Assembly: GCA_945882065.1 (NCBI GenBank)
Contig: CAMCWI010000006.1
Span: 1-41,868 of the forward strand
Reading direction: 5' to 3'
DNA: 41,868 nucleotides
Source: Akkermansia muciniphila
GTDB taxonomy: Bacteria > Verrucomicrobiota > Verrucomicrobiia > Limisphaerales > JADLHS01
A program made the translations under genes and the position numbers. Under the pieces are notes generated by a model. That model was not told the DNA's origin and did not search any database. It saw nothing but the letters and a program-made list of their open reading frames with translations. Below are positions 8,101 to 17,482 of the stretch, in pieces; position 1 is the first letter of the stretch; each line of letters begins with the position of its first letter.

Positions 8101-11100
8101 AGCATCGCAGTAAGTGGTTATACGCAAGTTCCGATCGGATTTAGTGGCGTTACGGCCGCTGGCAATACCATACAACCTACTGGGCTTACGGTATTTTTCA
8201 GGGCGGGAATTCAAATGGATTATTGCGGTGGCTCAATCGTGGGGAACACCAGCGCCACCATCAATCATGACTTCGTCACGCGTTTCGCCAACCAGGGCGA
8301 CATTTTTGTCGGCGGTAACTCATTTTATGGTGGTGGTGCGCAGTTTGGCAGTTTCAACAGCGGCGCAGGCACGATCACGATCACCAACAACTTGTTCGAC
8401 AATTCCATCATGCAGCCTGCGTCTGGTGCGATTGGCACGGGAGCATCCTTGCGCTTGATCTATTTCGCAGAAGTCGGTTCGGTGAACAACAATGTCATCG
8501 TGTCCGGGAATACATTTCAAAACCATCGCTGGGCGGCCAGCGTGGAAAATTTCAAGAACGTCACTTTCCACAACAATGCGTTCACGCCAAAGGTTGGCGC
8601 GACGGATTATGTTCATGTGACCTTCAACACCAAGATCATCGCTTCCACAAGTGCTTTGGTGTCGCTCAACATGTTCCCAGTCGGCGCGACCTTGACTGCT
8701 AACACATTCAACGGATCGGGTGCGCCCGGTGGCACAGCATTGGCCTTCTACAATCACCGCAGCACAGATGCAGTGTTTGGAACCTATACAATCGGCACCC
8801 TAGGTAATGAAAACAACTTCATGGCTGGAATCGACCAATTCATTCAGTTGGATAGCAGCACTGGTCTTTCTTCGGCTTGGGTCGGCTTTGGTGGATATGG
8901 TGCTACTCCGGTCACAACTATGGCTCCTTGGAGTTCCAATCTGGATGCCCAAAACAATCGCTTCGATGTCGGGGCTGGTTTGACGCTGCCGCCTGCGATG
9001 ACCCTGGCACAGTTGTTCGCCACGGAAGATCGGATTGATCACGCCACGGACACGGCTGGACTGGGCTTCGTTCGTGTCGAAGCAGCGAATGTTTATGTCA
9101 CTGCAAGCAGCGGCAGCATTCAACGCGGTATCAATCCCGCCACGCCGGGCGATACGGTCAACGTCAACGACGGCACTTACACCGAGAGTCTCAACGTCAA
9201 CAAAGCGTTGCTTGTGAAATCTGCTTCCGGTTTCGGTGTCACCACCATTGGTGGCACAGCGCAAACGGCTGTGACGATTTCAGCGGACGACGTCACGCTC
9301 GTGGGCTTCACGGTGACGAATCCGGGCGGCAAATGGGGCATTTATTCTCCCAACCGTAACAATATCGTCCTCGCCGAAAACCGACTTACTGATATCGGCA
9401 ACTCGGATGCAACTCCAAGCGGGTCTAATGTTGGTATCGCCATCGAAAGTTCATCGGCTGCGGTGAACAACGTTCAGATCGTGAACAACGTCATCAGCAA
9501 TCTCTTTGGCGGAAACTTCAAGACGGCTCAAGCCATCGTAGCCGGATTCAGCGGTGGACTCTTTGACATCACCGGCTTGGTGATTCAAAGCAATCGCATC
9601 TCGCAAGTCACCAGTTCAACCAATGCGTTTGGATCGGGTGGTCGCGGTGCCTACGGCGTCATTCTTAACCACACAACTGCAAGCGCGGGCAAAACAGTCG
9701 GAGCGGTGATCAAAGAAAATGAGATCACCGATTTGATCGGGCTCTGGGCGCACGGCATCGGATTGGAAGGCAACACTCCTGGAGCGGTGGTGCAGAGCAA
9801 TCTCATCGCTCGGTTGACGGACTACAAATCACCCTTGGTACCGGATGCAGTCGGCGTGATGGTCGAACAAAATGCATCAGCGTCATCTGTGAACATCAGC
9901 TTCAACAGTTTTAGGGATATGATGCTTGGTATTCGCAATGTCACGGCGTTCCCGGTCACGGCTGAAAGCAATTGGTGGGCATCCGCCAGCGGTCCGGCGG
10001 CTGTCTCAAATCCCGGCGGTGCTGGAGTGGCAGCGAGCGCGTTGGTAGATTTCAGCCCGTGGCTTGGTGACGGTTCAGACAATGCGGGTTGGGTCGGCTT
10101 CCAGCCGAATCTTGCGCCAATTTATTTCGCTCCAAAATATTTAGCCTTCAGCACCCAACCGGGTGACGCTGGAATCAACTCTCCATTCCCTCCTCAGCCA
10201 GCGGTTCAAGTGATTGATGAGAACAACACCTTGGCCACGACATTCAACGGCTCGGTCACAGTCGCCATCAACACCGGAACGCCGGGCGCAATCTTGTCAG
10301 GCGGTTTGCTCACAGTGCCGGTCAGCAGTGGCGTAGCGAGTTTCTCTGGTCTCCAAATTGATTTGGCGGGAACTTATACTCTGTCCGCGGCATCGGCTTC
10401 ACCGATCATCGGCACCAACAGCGCCCCGTTCAATGTGGCCAACGCATTACCGTCTATCAGCACGCTCAGTCCGCCGTGGGCGGTCGCTGGCGATCCCGGT
10501 TTCACGCTCACCGTCAATGGCGCGAACTTTGTTTATGATTCTGTTGTGCGCTGGGGTGGGTCAGACCGTTCAACAACTTTTGTTTCGTCCAGCCAATTGA
10601 CCGCCAGCATCTCGGCGGCAGACATTACGTCCGTCGGCTTCGTCAACGTCACGGTGTTCAATGATCCTCCGGGCGGTGGTGAATCCATCTCCGTCAGCTT
10701 TGAAGTCAAAGCTGTCCCGACCGTGGTTTATGTGGACGATGATTACACCAGCGGCAGTTCCGGTGGTCATATCTGGGGCTATGATGCCTTCGATAATGTT
10801 CAATCCGGCATCAATCGCGTCGCACCCAACGGCACAGTCCATGTCGCGGCGGGTTCATATGCCCAGAACGTACTCGCGAACAAGCCGGTCACACTCTTGG
10901 GCGCAAATCTAGGCGTCGCAGGTTGCGGCGTGCGCGGACCAGAGAGCGCCATCGCTGGCGGTGCTGGTATCGCCGTGGACGTTCAATCCGACGGCGTGAC
11001 CGTGGATGGCTTTGCGCTTACAGGTGCTTATGGTTTGCGAGATGTGGGTTACGAGCTTGTTGTTGTTCGCCACAATGCAATAACCGCAGCCGCAGTGGGC

Positions 11101-14100
11101 GTGGATCTGGAGGGAATCGCGCCCACGGCGGTTGCTGGTGTAACCGTCAGCAATAACTGCGTCACGTTGACGTCGCAGCTTGCCGGCCCGAATCCGACCG
11201 TCGGCGTGTTGGTTGCAGGAGTCAGTGGCACGACCTCGCCTGTCATTGATAACAACAACGTCAGCGCAGGTTGGTTCGGTTACTTGCTCTATGACGCCAG
11301 TGCCAGCGTGAACACGGTGGTCAAGGGTGGCACGGTGACCGGCGTGCGCCAAGGTTTGGCCGTGCTGAACTATGCGCCTCCGACATTCCCGGCACTCAAG
11401 CCTTCGAGCTTCACAGCGGATGGCATTGGCATGTCGGGCTTCACAGGTGCGACGACTCATGCTGGTGTTTATGTTTTCACCGGCGGTGCTGATCCGTTGG
11501 CCGTTGTCACTGGAACGATCAAGAATCTCAACGTGACTGGCACGGGCAAGCCCGTTCAAGACAGCGCAGGTATCGTTCTCGCAGATTTCTCGACCGCTGT
11601 GGGCACGCGTCAAAACATTTCAGTCGAAGTTTGCACCATCACCAACAACCTGAATCGCGGTATCTCAGTTCGCGGTTCGAACTGCGTCGCCTCCGTGACG
11701 AGCAGTGTTGTCGAGAACAACGGTAGTGATCCATTTGGACTCGGTGGCAATGATGGCTTTGGCATAGTTGCTCGTGAATCATCCAGCCTTTTTGTGATGG
11801 AATCTTCCGTCGCAAACCCGGCGAGCGTGGCTGGTGGTTATTCTGTCACCGCACTGGCGGCTCACACGGGCGCGCAAGTGTTGGCGATCAGCAACTCAGT
11901 GGTGAACGGCGTCTGGGCCACCGCTCGGCTCGCGCACAACGATGGCGGCAGCAGCCAACTCAATGCATCGGGCAACTGGCTGGGTAGCACCAGTGAAACG
12001 ACTATTGCCGGCTTGGTTCTGGGTAGCGTGGACTTCACTCCGTATCTCGACAGTGGCGTAGATCTCTCTCCTGGCACGTCTGGATTCCAAGGTGATTTCG
12101 CCACGCTTCACGTCACGACACTTGGTTCACAAATCGGAGTCGTCACTCGCATTCAGGAAGGTGTGGATATGGTTTCGGGCAGCACGGTGTTGGTTGAAGC
12201 GGGTGCTTATGCGGAAAACGTTGTCATCAACAAGAAGGTCGTTGTGGACGGCACAGGCAGCGGTTCTGGCGCAGGAGACTCCATCGTGACTGCGGCGAAT
12301 CCGTCACTCCCAGTATTCCTCGTCACCGATGCGGGAGGTTTAAGTGCGGGTGATCGTTTGACGATCAAAGATATTCGTGTGACCGGCGGCTCGGATGGCG
12401 TTCAGGTCAACGCAGGGACTGGCACGCGTCAGTGGTATCGCTTCGACAACGTCTCAGCGGCGAACAATTCCAGCGCGGGTATCGCTCTGACGGGTGTAGC
12501 CACGCTCGGCGAAGTTGAAGTTGCGAACAGCGTGTTGAGCAATAACGGAATCTACGGTCTGCAAGTCGCGCCTACATTGACATCGTTTGCTTCACTCGCT
12601 GTTTCCAGCAGCAGCGTGGATAACAATGGCAATCGTGGTCTGGCAGTGGACGGCACAGATGCCAATGCGACAAGCCCGACAGGAATCAGCGTCACGGGAA
12701 CGAGCTTCAACGGCAACGGCACTTCGAGTGTTGCAGGCGATGGCGACGTGAGCTTTTTCTTGTTCAACGGCGATGCATCTCTCACGAATGTCACCGTCAC
12801 AGCGGACGCTCAATTCCCGATTCAATTGCGTGGTAAAGGCACGGCAAGCCCCGGCACTTGGGCCGCGCTTGGAACAGTTCGTTTGGAAAACGTTACTGTG
12901 ACTGGTGCGACAACGCGTCCTGGACTCTACATCGTCCGTTTCTCGAATGTGGCAAACGTCTCGTTTGAAAATGTCAACGTGAGCGGTTTGGTGCCGCCGG
13001 TGATTCCGAGCGGATTTGCATCTGTGATGCAAGTGCAGCATACGGGAGTCACACCATTGAATCTGCACGGATTGACCTTGCAGGCCACGTATGTCGGTGG
13101 GCCTCCAGCGGGCTATGGTTCGTTGGCGATGCTTGCTTCTGGTGGAGCGATTGCGGATTGCACGACCGTCATCGTGGGCGCAACGACCGCTCAAGAACTT
13201 GAAGGCAGTGTTTATGACCAGCAAGACAACGCGGCTGTGGGCGATGTCGTGTTCCCGACGTTGTTGCTGACACCAGTCGTGTCGAGTGTGATTGCAGAAT
13301 GCACAGGTTCGGCTCAGGCGACGGTGACGTTCACGTCTCCCACGGTCACGGCGGATTGCACGCCCACCGGAGCTGTCGTTTGCACACCTGCGTCTGGTTC
13401 GATTTTCGCGCTCGGCACGAACATCGTGTCCTGCACGGTGACGGATAACCGTGGCATCTCAAACAGCACAAACTTCACAGTCGTCGTTTTGGATACGACG
13501 CGACCTGGAATTGTCAGTTGCGCGCCGAACACGAACGTGGTTGCTGACGCATTCTGCAACGGAATCACTCCCAATCTCACAGGCATGGTTGTGGCCAACG
13601 ACGGCTGTGGAAGCGGCGCGTTGGTCGTGACGCAAAATCCGCTGGTTGGCAGTTCCATTCCTCTTGGACCGAACCTAGTGACGCTCACCATCACCGATCC
13701 CAGCGGCAATTTCACCAACTGCGTGGCGACTGTGACAGTGGTTGATGTCGCGGCGCCGATCGTCACTTTCTGGCCGACAAACCGGACGCTGAATGTTGGC
13801 GGACTGTGCAACGTGGCCGTGCCTGATCTGACCGGTGAAGTTGTGGCGACGGACAATTGCACCCCGCTGTTAACGGTGACCCAGAATCCGCTGGCGGGAA
13901 CATTGGTCAGCCTCGGCGCGACAACCGTCACTGTCACCGTTGCGGATCAAGCGGCCAACTTCACCAACTACAACACTATTCTGACCATTGTGGATACCAA
14001 CCCGGCACCGCTGGCAACGTATGTCGATGATGGTTATGTCGGTTTGCTCTCGGGCACGGTGGTGACTTGGCCATACTCCGGCGGCAGCGGCACACACTAC

Positions 14101-17100
14101 ATCGGCTGCGATGCGTTCCCGACAATTCAAGGTGGAATTGACCGCGTGGCAGCAAGCGGGTCAGTGAATGTGGCGGCAGGAACTTACAACGAAGATGTGA
14201 ACATAAACAAAGCCGTCAGCGTCCTCGGAGCTGGTGCTGGTATTTCAGTTGTCGTCGGGCCGATTGGTGGAGCGGGTTCAACATTCCAGTTTGCTTCCAG
14301 TGGCTCGGTGTTGGATGGATTCACAATTACTCGCGCTGGCAACAACCTTGTTGATTGGAACAATCCCGGATTGAACTCGGCTGGTGTGGCAATGCAGGGG
14401 CTGACCGTAGATGGCACGGTGCGGAATTGTTTGATCACGGGAATGCGGACGGCCATTGACATCAACAACTCCGGCAACAGCTACATCCTCAACAACGTCA
14501 TCACCAATAACCGCACTGGTCTGATCATGCGAAACCAGACGGACAATCTGGTCGTCACAGGAAATGCCATTAATGACAACTGGACCGTGGGTGTGTTGTT
14601 CCTCGATGCGAGTGGTGGTTCAAACATCCCTGTGCAGACGGCTGCCAACTGTTCATTCACCAGCAACAGCATCGCTGGCAACTGGTATGGTCAGATTGTG
14701 GATCGTCAGACAGGCGGTTCATTGCCTGCGTCGGGCGCAAATCTCAAAAATTTCAGCGGCAATTGGCTCGGCACTGCTGCCCCGGCTGTGGTCGTGGCAA
14801 ACAGCACTGAGCCGGGTTATTCAGCTCAGATTCCGGTGATCTTTGGAGGAACAGCCGTTCCACCTGGTGGCCAACCCGACATCGCTGGTTTGGCCTCCGC
14901 GAACATTGACTACACGCCGTGGCTGGATGTGGGAACCGACACGAGCGTGGCGTTTGGCTTCCAAGGTGACTTTGCCACCTTGCATGTTGACGACAACAGC
15001 CCGCAGGTCGGCGCGGTCACAAGGATTCAAGAAGGTGTGGACATGGTATCTGGCAGCACGGTGTTGGTTGAAGCGGGTGCTTATGCGGAAAACGTTGTCA
15101 TCAACAAGAAGGTTGTTGTGGACGGCACAGGCAGTGGTGCGGGCGCGGGCGATTCCATCGTGACAGCGGCAAATCCTGCGCTTCCAGTCTTCCTCGTTAC
15201 AGACGCAGGCGGCACAGGCGCGGGAGATCGTTTGACGATCAAAGACCTGCGCGTCACGGGCGGCTCTGATGGTATCCAAGTCAACGCGGCAACGGGTGTG
15301 CGGCAGTGGTATCGCGTTGAGAACGTCGCGGGGGTGAACAATTCCAGCGCAGGTGTTGCGTTGACTGGTGTCGCCACTCTTGGCGAAGTTGAAGTAGCCG
15401 GCAGCGTGTTAAGTAACAACGGTGTTTACGGTCTGCAAGTCGCGGACACGCTAGCGGCATTTGCGGCCCTCGCAGTTTCTGGCGGCAGCATGGATAACAA
15501 TGGTAATCGCGGGCTGGCTGTGGACGGCACGGATGCCAACGCGACAAGTCCGACGCTGATCAGCGTCACGGGAACGAGTTTGAATGGAAACGGCAGCTCT
15601 GCTATAGCGGGCGATGGCGATGTGAGCTTCTATCTGTTCAACGGTGACGCAGCTCTCACCAATGTCACCGTGACAGCAGACTCACAATTCCCAATCCAAT
15701 TCCGCGGTAAAGGCACGGCAAGCCCCGGCAGTTGGAGCGCACTTGGAACGGTTCGTTTGGAGGGTGTGACTGTGTCTGGTGCGACGACTCGGCCTGGACT
15801 CTACATCATCCGATACACAAACGTGGCGAATGTCTCGTTCGAAAATGTCAACTTGAGTGGTTTAGTGCCGCCAGTAATTCCAAGCGGCTTTGCGTCACTG
15901 ATGCAAGTTGAGCATACCGGTGCAACGCCACTGAATTTGCATGGACTGACCTTGGCAGCCACGTATGTCGGAGGTCCGCCAGTCGGCTACGGCGCGCTTG
16001 CCATGCTTCAATCCGGCGGTGCGATTGCTGACTGCACGACAGTCATCATGGGCGCAACGACCGTTCAACAACTTGAAGGGAGTGTCTATGATCAACAAGA
16101 TCAACCACTGGTTGGCGACGTTATCTTCCCGACGTTGGCGCTGACACCAGTCGTGTCGAGTGTGATTGCTGAATGCACGGGCGGCGGTTCGGCAACCGTG
16201 ACGTTCGCGTCACCGTCAGTCACGGCGGATTGCCCGCCGACTGGAGCAGTCGTTTGCACGCCTGCATCTGGTTCGATTTTCGCGCTCGGCACGAACATCG
16301 TGTCCTGCACGGTGACGGATAACCGTGGCATCTCAAACAGCACAAACTTCACAGTCGTCGTTTTGGATACAGTGCCGCCAACTATGACTGCTGGTTCGAT
16401 AGCGACCTGCTACGAAACAAGCATGCTTGCTGAAGCAGCGGCGCTATCTGCAACCACTGTGTCAGACACATGCGTCACCCCTAATGTGGCGGCGGTCACC
16501 TCGGGAACTTGCAGTGCCACCGTGACGGTCTATGCGTGGGATTCTTCAGGCAATACCAACTCGGTGGTCTACAACACACGCATCGATCCAACAGCGCCAA
16601 TCATCGGCTTGATCACTGCCACAGAAGTTCAACTGAGCCTGCCGGTGAATGTGAAGAACAACGATTGTCTCACGAACCCAGTCATTCAAGGCACGGTGCA
16701 GATCGTAGTTGTGGCCAGTGACAATTGCTCCCTGGTTGGTGGTTCTCCGAGCGTGACCTTGGTCAACGGCACGAACATTGAGACTGCGACCTTTGTCAGC
16801 CAGAGCGGCGACACGAACACCTACACGTGGGTTGTGACCAGCGCGACAGCTAACGGCACATGGACTGCGACGGTTGCAGCGTCTGACATCTGCCACAACA
16901 CCACGACGAACTTCACGATGTGCGTGAACAAGTCGCAAGTGACCGGCTTGGTGCAGTTGGAAGGCTTCATCGGCACGGGCACGAATGTGAATCACTCACG
17001 ACTCGTTACGTTTGTCGCCACGGGCGGCATCACAAACAAGACGTGGAATCTCACGCTGACCAATGTGTCGGGCGATACCTTTAACTACACGTTGACCGAT

Positions 17101-17442
17101 GTGCCCGCTGGCACGACGGGCATCAGCGCCAAGACCGATTGGAATCTGCGCGAGAAGTTGGCAGTGGCGTTGGACATCAACGGTCAGGCTACAGCGGACT
17201 TCATCGGCAATCCGTTGGATGGATGGCTCGATGCTGTGGATCATTATCTGCGCGGTTGCGACATCTCTGCGATCAACCCCGCCTTGAGAGATAACTCAGT
17301 TCAATTCTTCGACTACTCCGTGTTAGGAAGCAATTTCTTCACGTTCAATTCAGTCGCGGATGTCACGGGCGATGGCCAAGTGGATTACGATGATTACCTG
17401 ATCCTATATCTCAACTACTTCACGGCGGGAGATGCGCCATAA
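5134..17442 (+). CDS. Giant secreted parallel beta-helix / HYR / Ig-like repeat protein with dockerin-like C-terminus
   Basis: 4102 aa. A long signal peptide spans 1-47 (cleavage after TPALA). Domains, by approximate residue: autotransporter-associated beta-strand repeats 160-190 and 372-425 ('GGGLLTLSGVNTFTGPLTL'); an Ig-like domain 572-660 ('SLTYQWLSNGVPV'); an HYR-like domain 660-748; then NosD-like right-handed beta-helix blocks introduced by 'VVYVDDDY' near 834 and 1863 and 'ATYVDDGY' near 2961; an IPT/TIG-like domain 1770-1860; HYR-like domains near 2709-2956; and two long duplicated blocks (about 2318-2788 and 3276-3746). The C-terminus holds a dockerin-like calcium loop 'DVTGDGQVDYDDYLILYLNY' (4076-4096). 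No autotransporter barrel or PEP-CTERM signal is seen. It is probably a surface or matrix adhesin; ligand unknown. It is the first of three co-oriented secreted-protein genes, with the next start 40 bp downstream. Confidence 0.9.
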   Translation: MTTFSHQTKRQAKSTTHAVVQKGSTSFLAGIISLLALTQTTLTPALAANLYWDANGITAGAGGATPSGTWGTDNFWSTSSAGTAATATWTSGETAVFSAGTDAAGTFAVNISGTQTAAGLLVEEGNLTLGGGDISLSAGASLSVAASRSLTISSSISGTSLTKSGGGLLTLSGVNTFTGPLTLSGSSTRFNDNGAAGFGSIVISGSGVNLQSSVSGVTLTNPVVVNASVDISAQAGSLTLNGQISGAQSLWSVGGQAANTIVFGGNNVYSGNAEVNGGTLIVTRDNALGTVGGTTKVFAGATLGLQGGFDYNSAEVIKLNGNGVGGAGAIQNISGINQFFGPIDLQTSVTIGGASGSLDLGGTISGGAFNITKVGNGRIIISGLGNTFAATAVNAGILEVKSTLGSGTVTVSAGATLAGEGDVPGAVILSGEISPASSPGAITTGSQTWNTDASYLWEINQADFGIAGDSSGWDLVDIAGSLTINATTVNPFTIKLSTLDPFFDLPGDAGDFDETADYDFPIAITTGGVSGFSADKFIINTSAFSNYTGLGTFVLELANANNDLVLKFVHPAFITSQPSSATNQCGVDNASFTVGAGGTGSLTYQWLSNGVPVVNGGRIAGATSSTLTISPVHLTDSANYSCSITNIYGATNSTIAVLTVVDTIAPALACPATVNAVADLGVCVATGVLLGTPGVVEACDVSPVITNNSALFSLGYPVGTNTVTWGATDGEGNHSECQQLVIVADTQNPIVVTSPISRPLDVNGDYTLTASDIATILAGSSDNCGIAATNLSQTNFNYCYLGANNVTVTLTDIHNNSANAIVVVTLTAPPTPTVVYVDDDYPATCAAVNFPSNGVAGPYYVGFNAFNTIQAGIDAVATGGTVNVAAGTYSERVTVNKANVSVQGGGITSVVTGTTTAPGGATPTVFKVTATGVTINNFKISVDFAFNHSGVHSSGDCTGMTVSSNTIVASASAAPAFSYGLRNAIGINPSIAVSGYTQVPIGFSGVTAAGNTIQPTGLTVFFRAGIQMDYCGGSIVGNTSATINHDFVTRFANQGDIFVGGNSFYGGGAQFGSFNSGAGTITITNNLFDNSIMQPASGAIGTGASLRLIYFAEVGSVNNNVIVSGNTFQNHRWAASVENFKNVTFHNNAFTPKVGATDYVHVTFNTKIIASTSALVSLNMFPVGATLTANTFNGSGAPGGTALAFYNHRSTDAVFGTYTIGTLGNENNFMAGIDQFIQLDSSTGLSSAWVGFGGYGATPVTTMAPWSSNLDAQNNRFDVGAGLTLPPAMTLAQLFATEDRIDHATDTAGLGFVRVEAANVYVTASSGSIQRGINPATPGDTVNVNDGTYTESLNVNKALLVKSASGFGVTTIGGTAQTAVTISADDVTLVGFTVTNPGGKWGIYSPNRNNIVLAENRLTDIGNSDATPSGSNVGIAIESSSAAVNNVQIVNNVISNLFGGNFKTAQAIVAGFSGGLFDITGLVIQSNRISQVTSSTNAFGSGGRGAYGVILNHTTASAGKTVGAVIKENEITDLIGLWAHGIGLEGNTPGAVVQSNLIARLTDYKSPLVPDAVGVMVEQNASASSVNISFNSFRDMMLGIRNVTAFPVTAESNWWASASGPAAVSNPGGAGVAASALVDFSPWLGDGSDNAGWVGFQPNLAPIYFAPKYLAFSTQPGDAGINSPFPPQPAVQVIDENNTLATTFNGSVTVAINTGTPGAILSGGLLTVPVSSGVASFSGLQIDLAGTYTLSAASASPIIGTNSAPFNVANALPSISTLSPPWAVAGDPGFTLTVNGANFVYDSVVRWGGSDRSTTFVSSSQLTASISAADITSVGFVNVTVFNDPPGGGESISVSFEVKAVPTVVYVDDDYTSGSSGGHIWGYDAFDNVQSGINRVAPNGTVHVAAGSYAQNVLANKPVTLLGANLGVAGCGVRGPESAIAGGAGIAVDVQSDGVTVDGFALTGAYGLRDVGYELVVVRHNAITAAAVGVDLEGIAPTAVAGVTVSNNCVTLTSQLAGPNPTVGVLVAGVSGTTSPVIDNNNVSAGWFGYLLYDASASVNTVVKGGTVTGVRQGLAVLNYAPPTFPALKPSSFTADGIGMSGFTGATTHAGVYVFTGGADPLAVVTGTIKNLNVTGTGKPVQDSAGIVLADFSTAVGTRQNISVEVCTITNNLNRGISVRGSNCVASVTSSVVENNGSDPFGLGGNDGFGIVARESSSLFVMESSVANPASVAGGYSVTALAAHTGAQVLAISNSVVNGVWATARLAHNDGGSSQLNASGNWLGSTSETTIAGLVLGSVDFTPYLDSGVDLSPGTSGFQGDFATLHVTTLGSQIGVVTRIQEGVDMVSGSTVLVEAGAYAENVVINKKVVVDGTGSGSGAGDSIVTAANPSLPVFLVTDAGGLSAGDRLTIKDIRVTGGSDGVQVNAGTGTRQWYRFDNVSAANNSSAGIALTGVATLGEVEVANSVLSNNGIYGLQVAPTLTSFASLAVSSSSVDNNGNRGLAVDGTDANATSPTGISVTGTSFNGNGTSSVAGDGDVSFFLFNGDASLTNVTVTADAQFPIQLRGKGTASPGTWAALGTVRLENVTVTGATTRPGLYIVRFSNVANVSFENVNVSGLVPPVIPSGFASVMQVQHTGVTPLNLHGLTLQATYVGGPPAGYGSLAMLASGGAIADCTTVIVGATTAQELEGSVYDQQDNAAVGDVVFPTLLLTPVVSSVIAECTGSAQATVTFTSPTVTADCTPTGAVVCTPASGSIFALGTNIVSCTVTDNRGISNSTNFTVVVLDTTRPGIVSCAPNTNVVADAFCNGITPNLTGMVVANDGCGSGALVVTQNPLVGSSIPLGPNLVTLTITDPSGNFTNCVATVTVVDVAAPIVTFWPTNRTLNVGGLCNVAVPDLTGEVVATDNCTPLLTVTQNPLAGTLVSLGATTVTVTVADQAANFTNYNTILTIVDTNPAPLATYVDDGYVGLLSGTVVTWPYSGGSGTHYIGCDAFPTIQGGIDRVAASGSVNVAAGTYNEDVNINKAVSVLGAGAGISVVVGPIGGAGSTFQFASSGSVLDGFTITRAGNNLVDWNNPGLNSAGVAMQGLTVDGTVRNCLITGMRTAIDINNSGNSYILNNVITNNRTGLIMRNQTDNLVVTGNAINDNWTVGVLFLDASGGSNIPVQTAANCSFTSNSIAGNWYGQIVDRQTGGSLPASGANLKNFSGNWLGTAAPAVVVANSTEPGYSAQIPVIFGGTAVPPGGQPDIAGLASANIDYTPWLDVGTDTSVAFGFQGDFATLHVDDNSPQVGAVTRIQEGVDMVSGSTVLVEAGAYAENVVINKKVVVDGTGSGAGAGDSIVTAANPALPVFLVTDAGGTGAGDRLTIKDLRVTGGSDGIQVNAATGVRQWYRVENVAGVNNSSAGVALTGVATLGEVEVAGSVLSNNGVYGLQVADTLAAFAALAVSGGSMDNNGNRGLAVDGTDANATSPTLISVTGTSLNGNGSSAIAGDGDVSFYLFNGDAALTNVTVTADSQFPIQFRGKGTASPGSWSALGTVRLEGVTVSGATTRPGLYIIRYTNVANVSFENVNLSGLVPPVIPSGFASLMQVEHTGATPLNLHGLTLAATYVGGPPVGYGALAMLQSGGAIADCTTVIMGATTVQQLEGSVYDQQDQPLVGDVIFPTLALTPVVSSVIAECTGGGSATVTFASPSVTADCPPTGAVVCTPASGSIFALGTNIVSCTVTDNRGISNSTNFTVVVLDTVPPTMTAGSIATCYETSMLAEAAALSATTVSDTCVTPNVAAVTSGTCSATVTVYAWDSSGNTNSVVYNTRIDPTAPIIGLITATEVQLSLPVNVKNNDCLTNPVIQGTVQIVVVASDNCSLVGGSPSVTLVNGTNIETATFVSQSGDTNTYTWVVTSATANGTWTATVAASDICHNTTTNFTMCVNKSQVTGLVQLEGFIGTGTNVNHSRLVTFVATGGITNKTWNLTLTNVSGDTFNYTLTDVPAGTTGISAKTDWNLREKLAVALDINGQATADFIGNPLDGWLDAVDHYLRGCDISAINPALRDNSVQFFDYSVLGSNFFTFNSVADVTGDGQVDYDDYLILYLNYFTAGDAP
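12087..13496 (+). repeat. Intragenic duplicated block, copy 1
   Basis: About 1.41 kb that matches 14961-16370 at a constant offset of 2874 bp, so there is no net indel. Identity is uneven. It includes a 62-bp exact match starting at 12178 and a 104-bp exact match at 13393-13496. It encodes a beta-helix block ('RIQEGVDMVSGSTVLVEAGA') plus an HYR-like domain. Confidence 0.85.
14961..16370 (+). repeat. Intragenic duplicated block, copy 2
   Basis: Partner of 12087-13496. The exact 104-bp tract lies at 16267-16370. After it the two copies diverge abruptly (GACGCGACC in copy 1, AGTGCCGCC in copy 2), which marks the repeat boundary. Confidence 0.85.
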
Positions 17443-17482
17443 CCCCGCACACGAAATCAACACCATTAAATACGAATTGATT

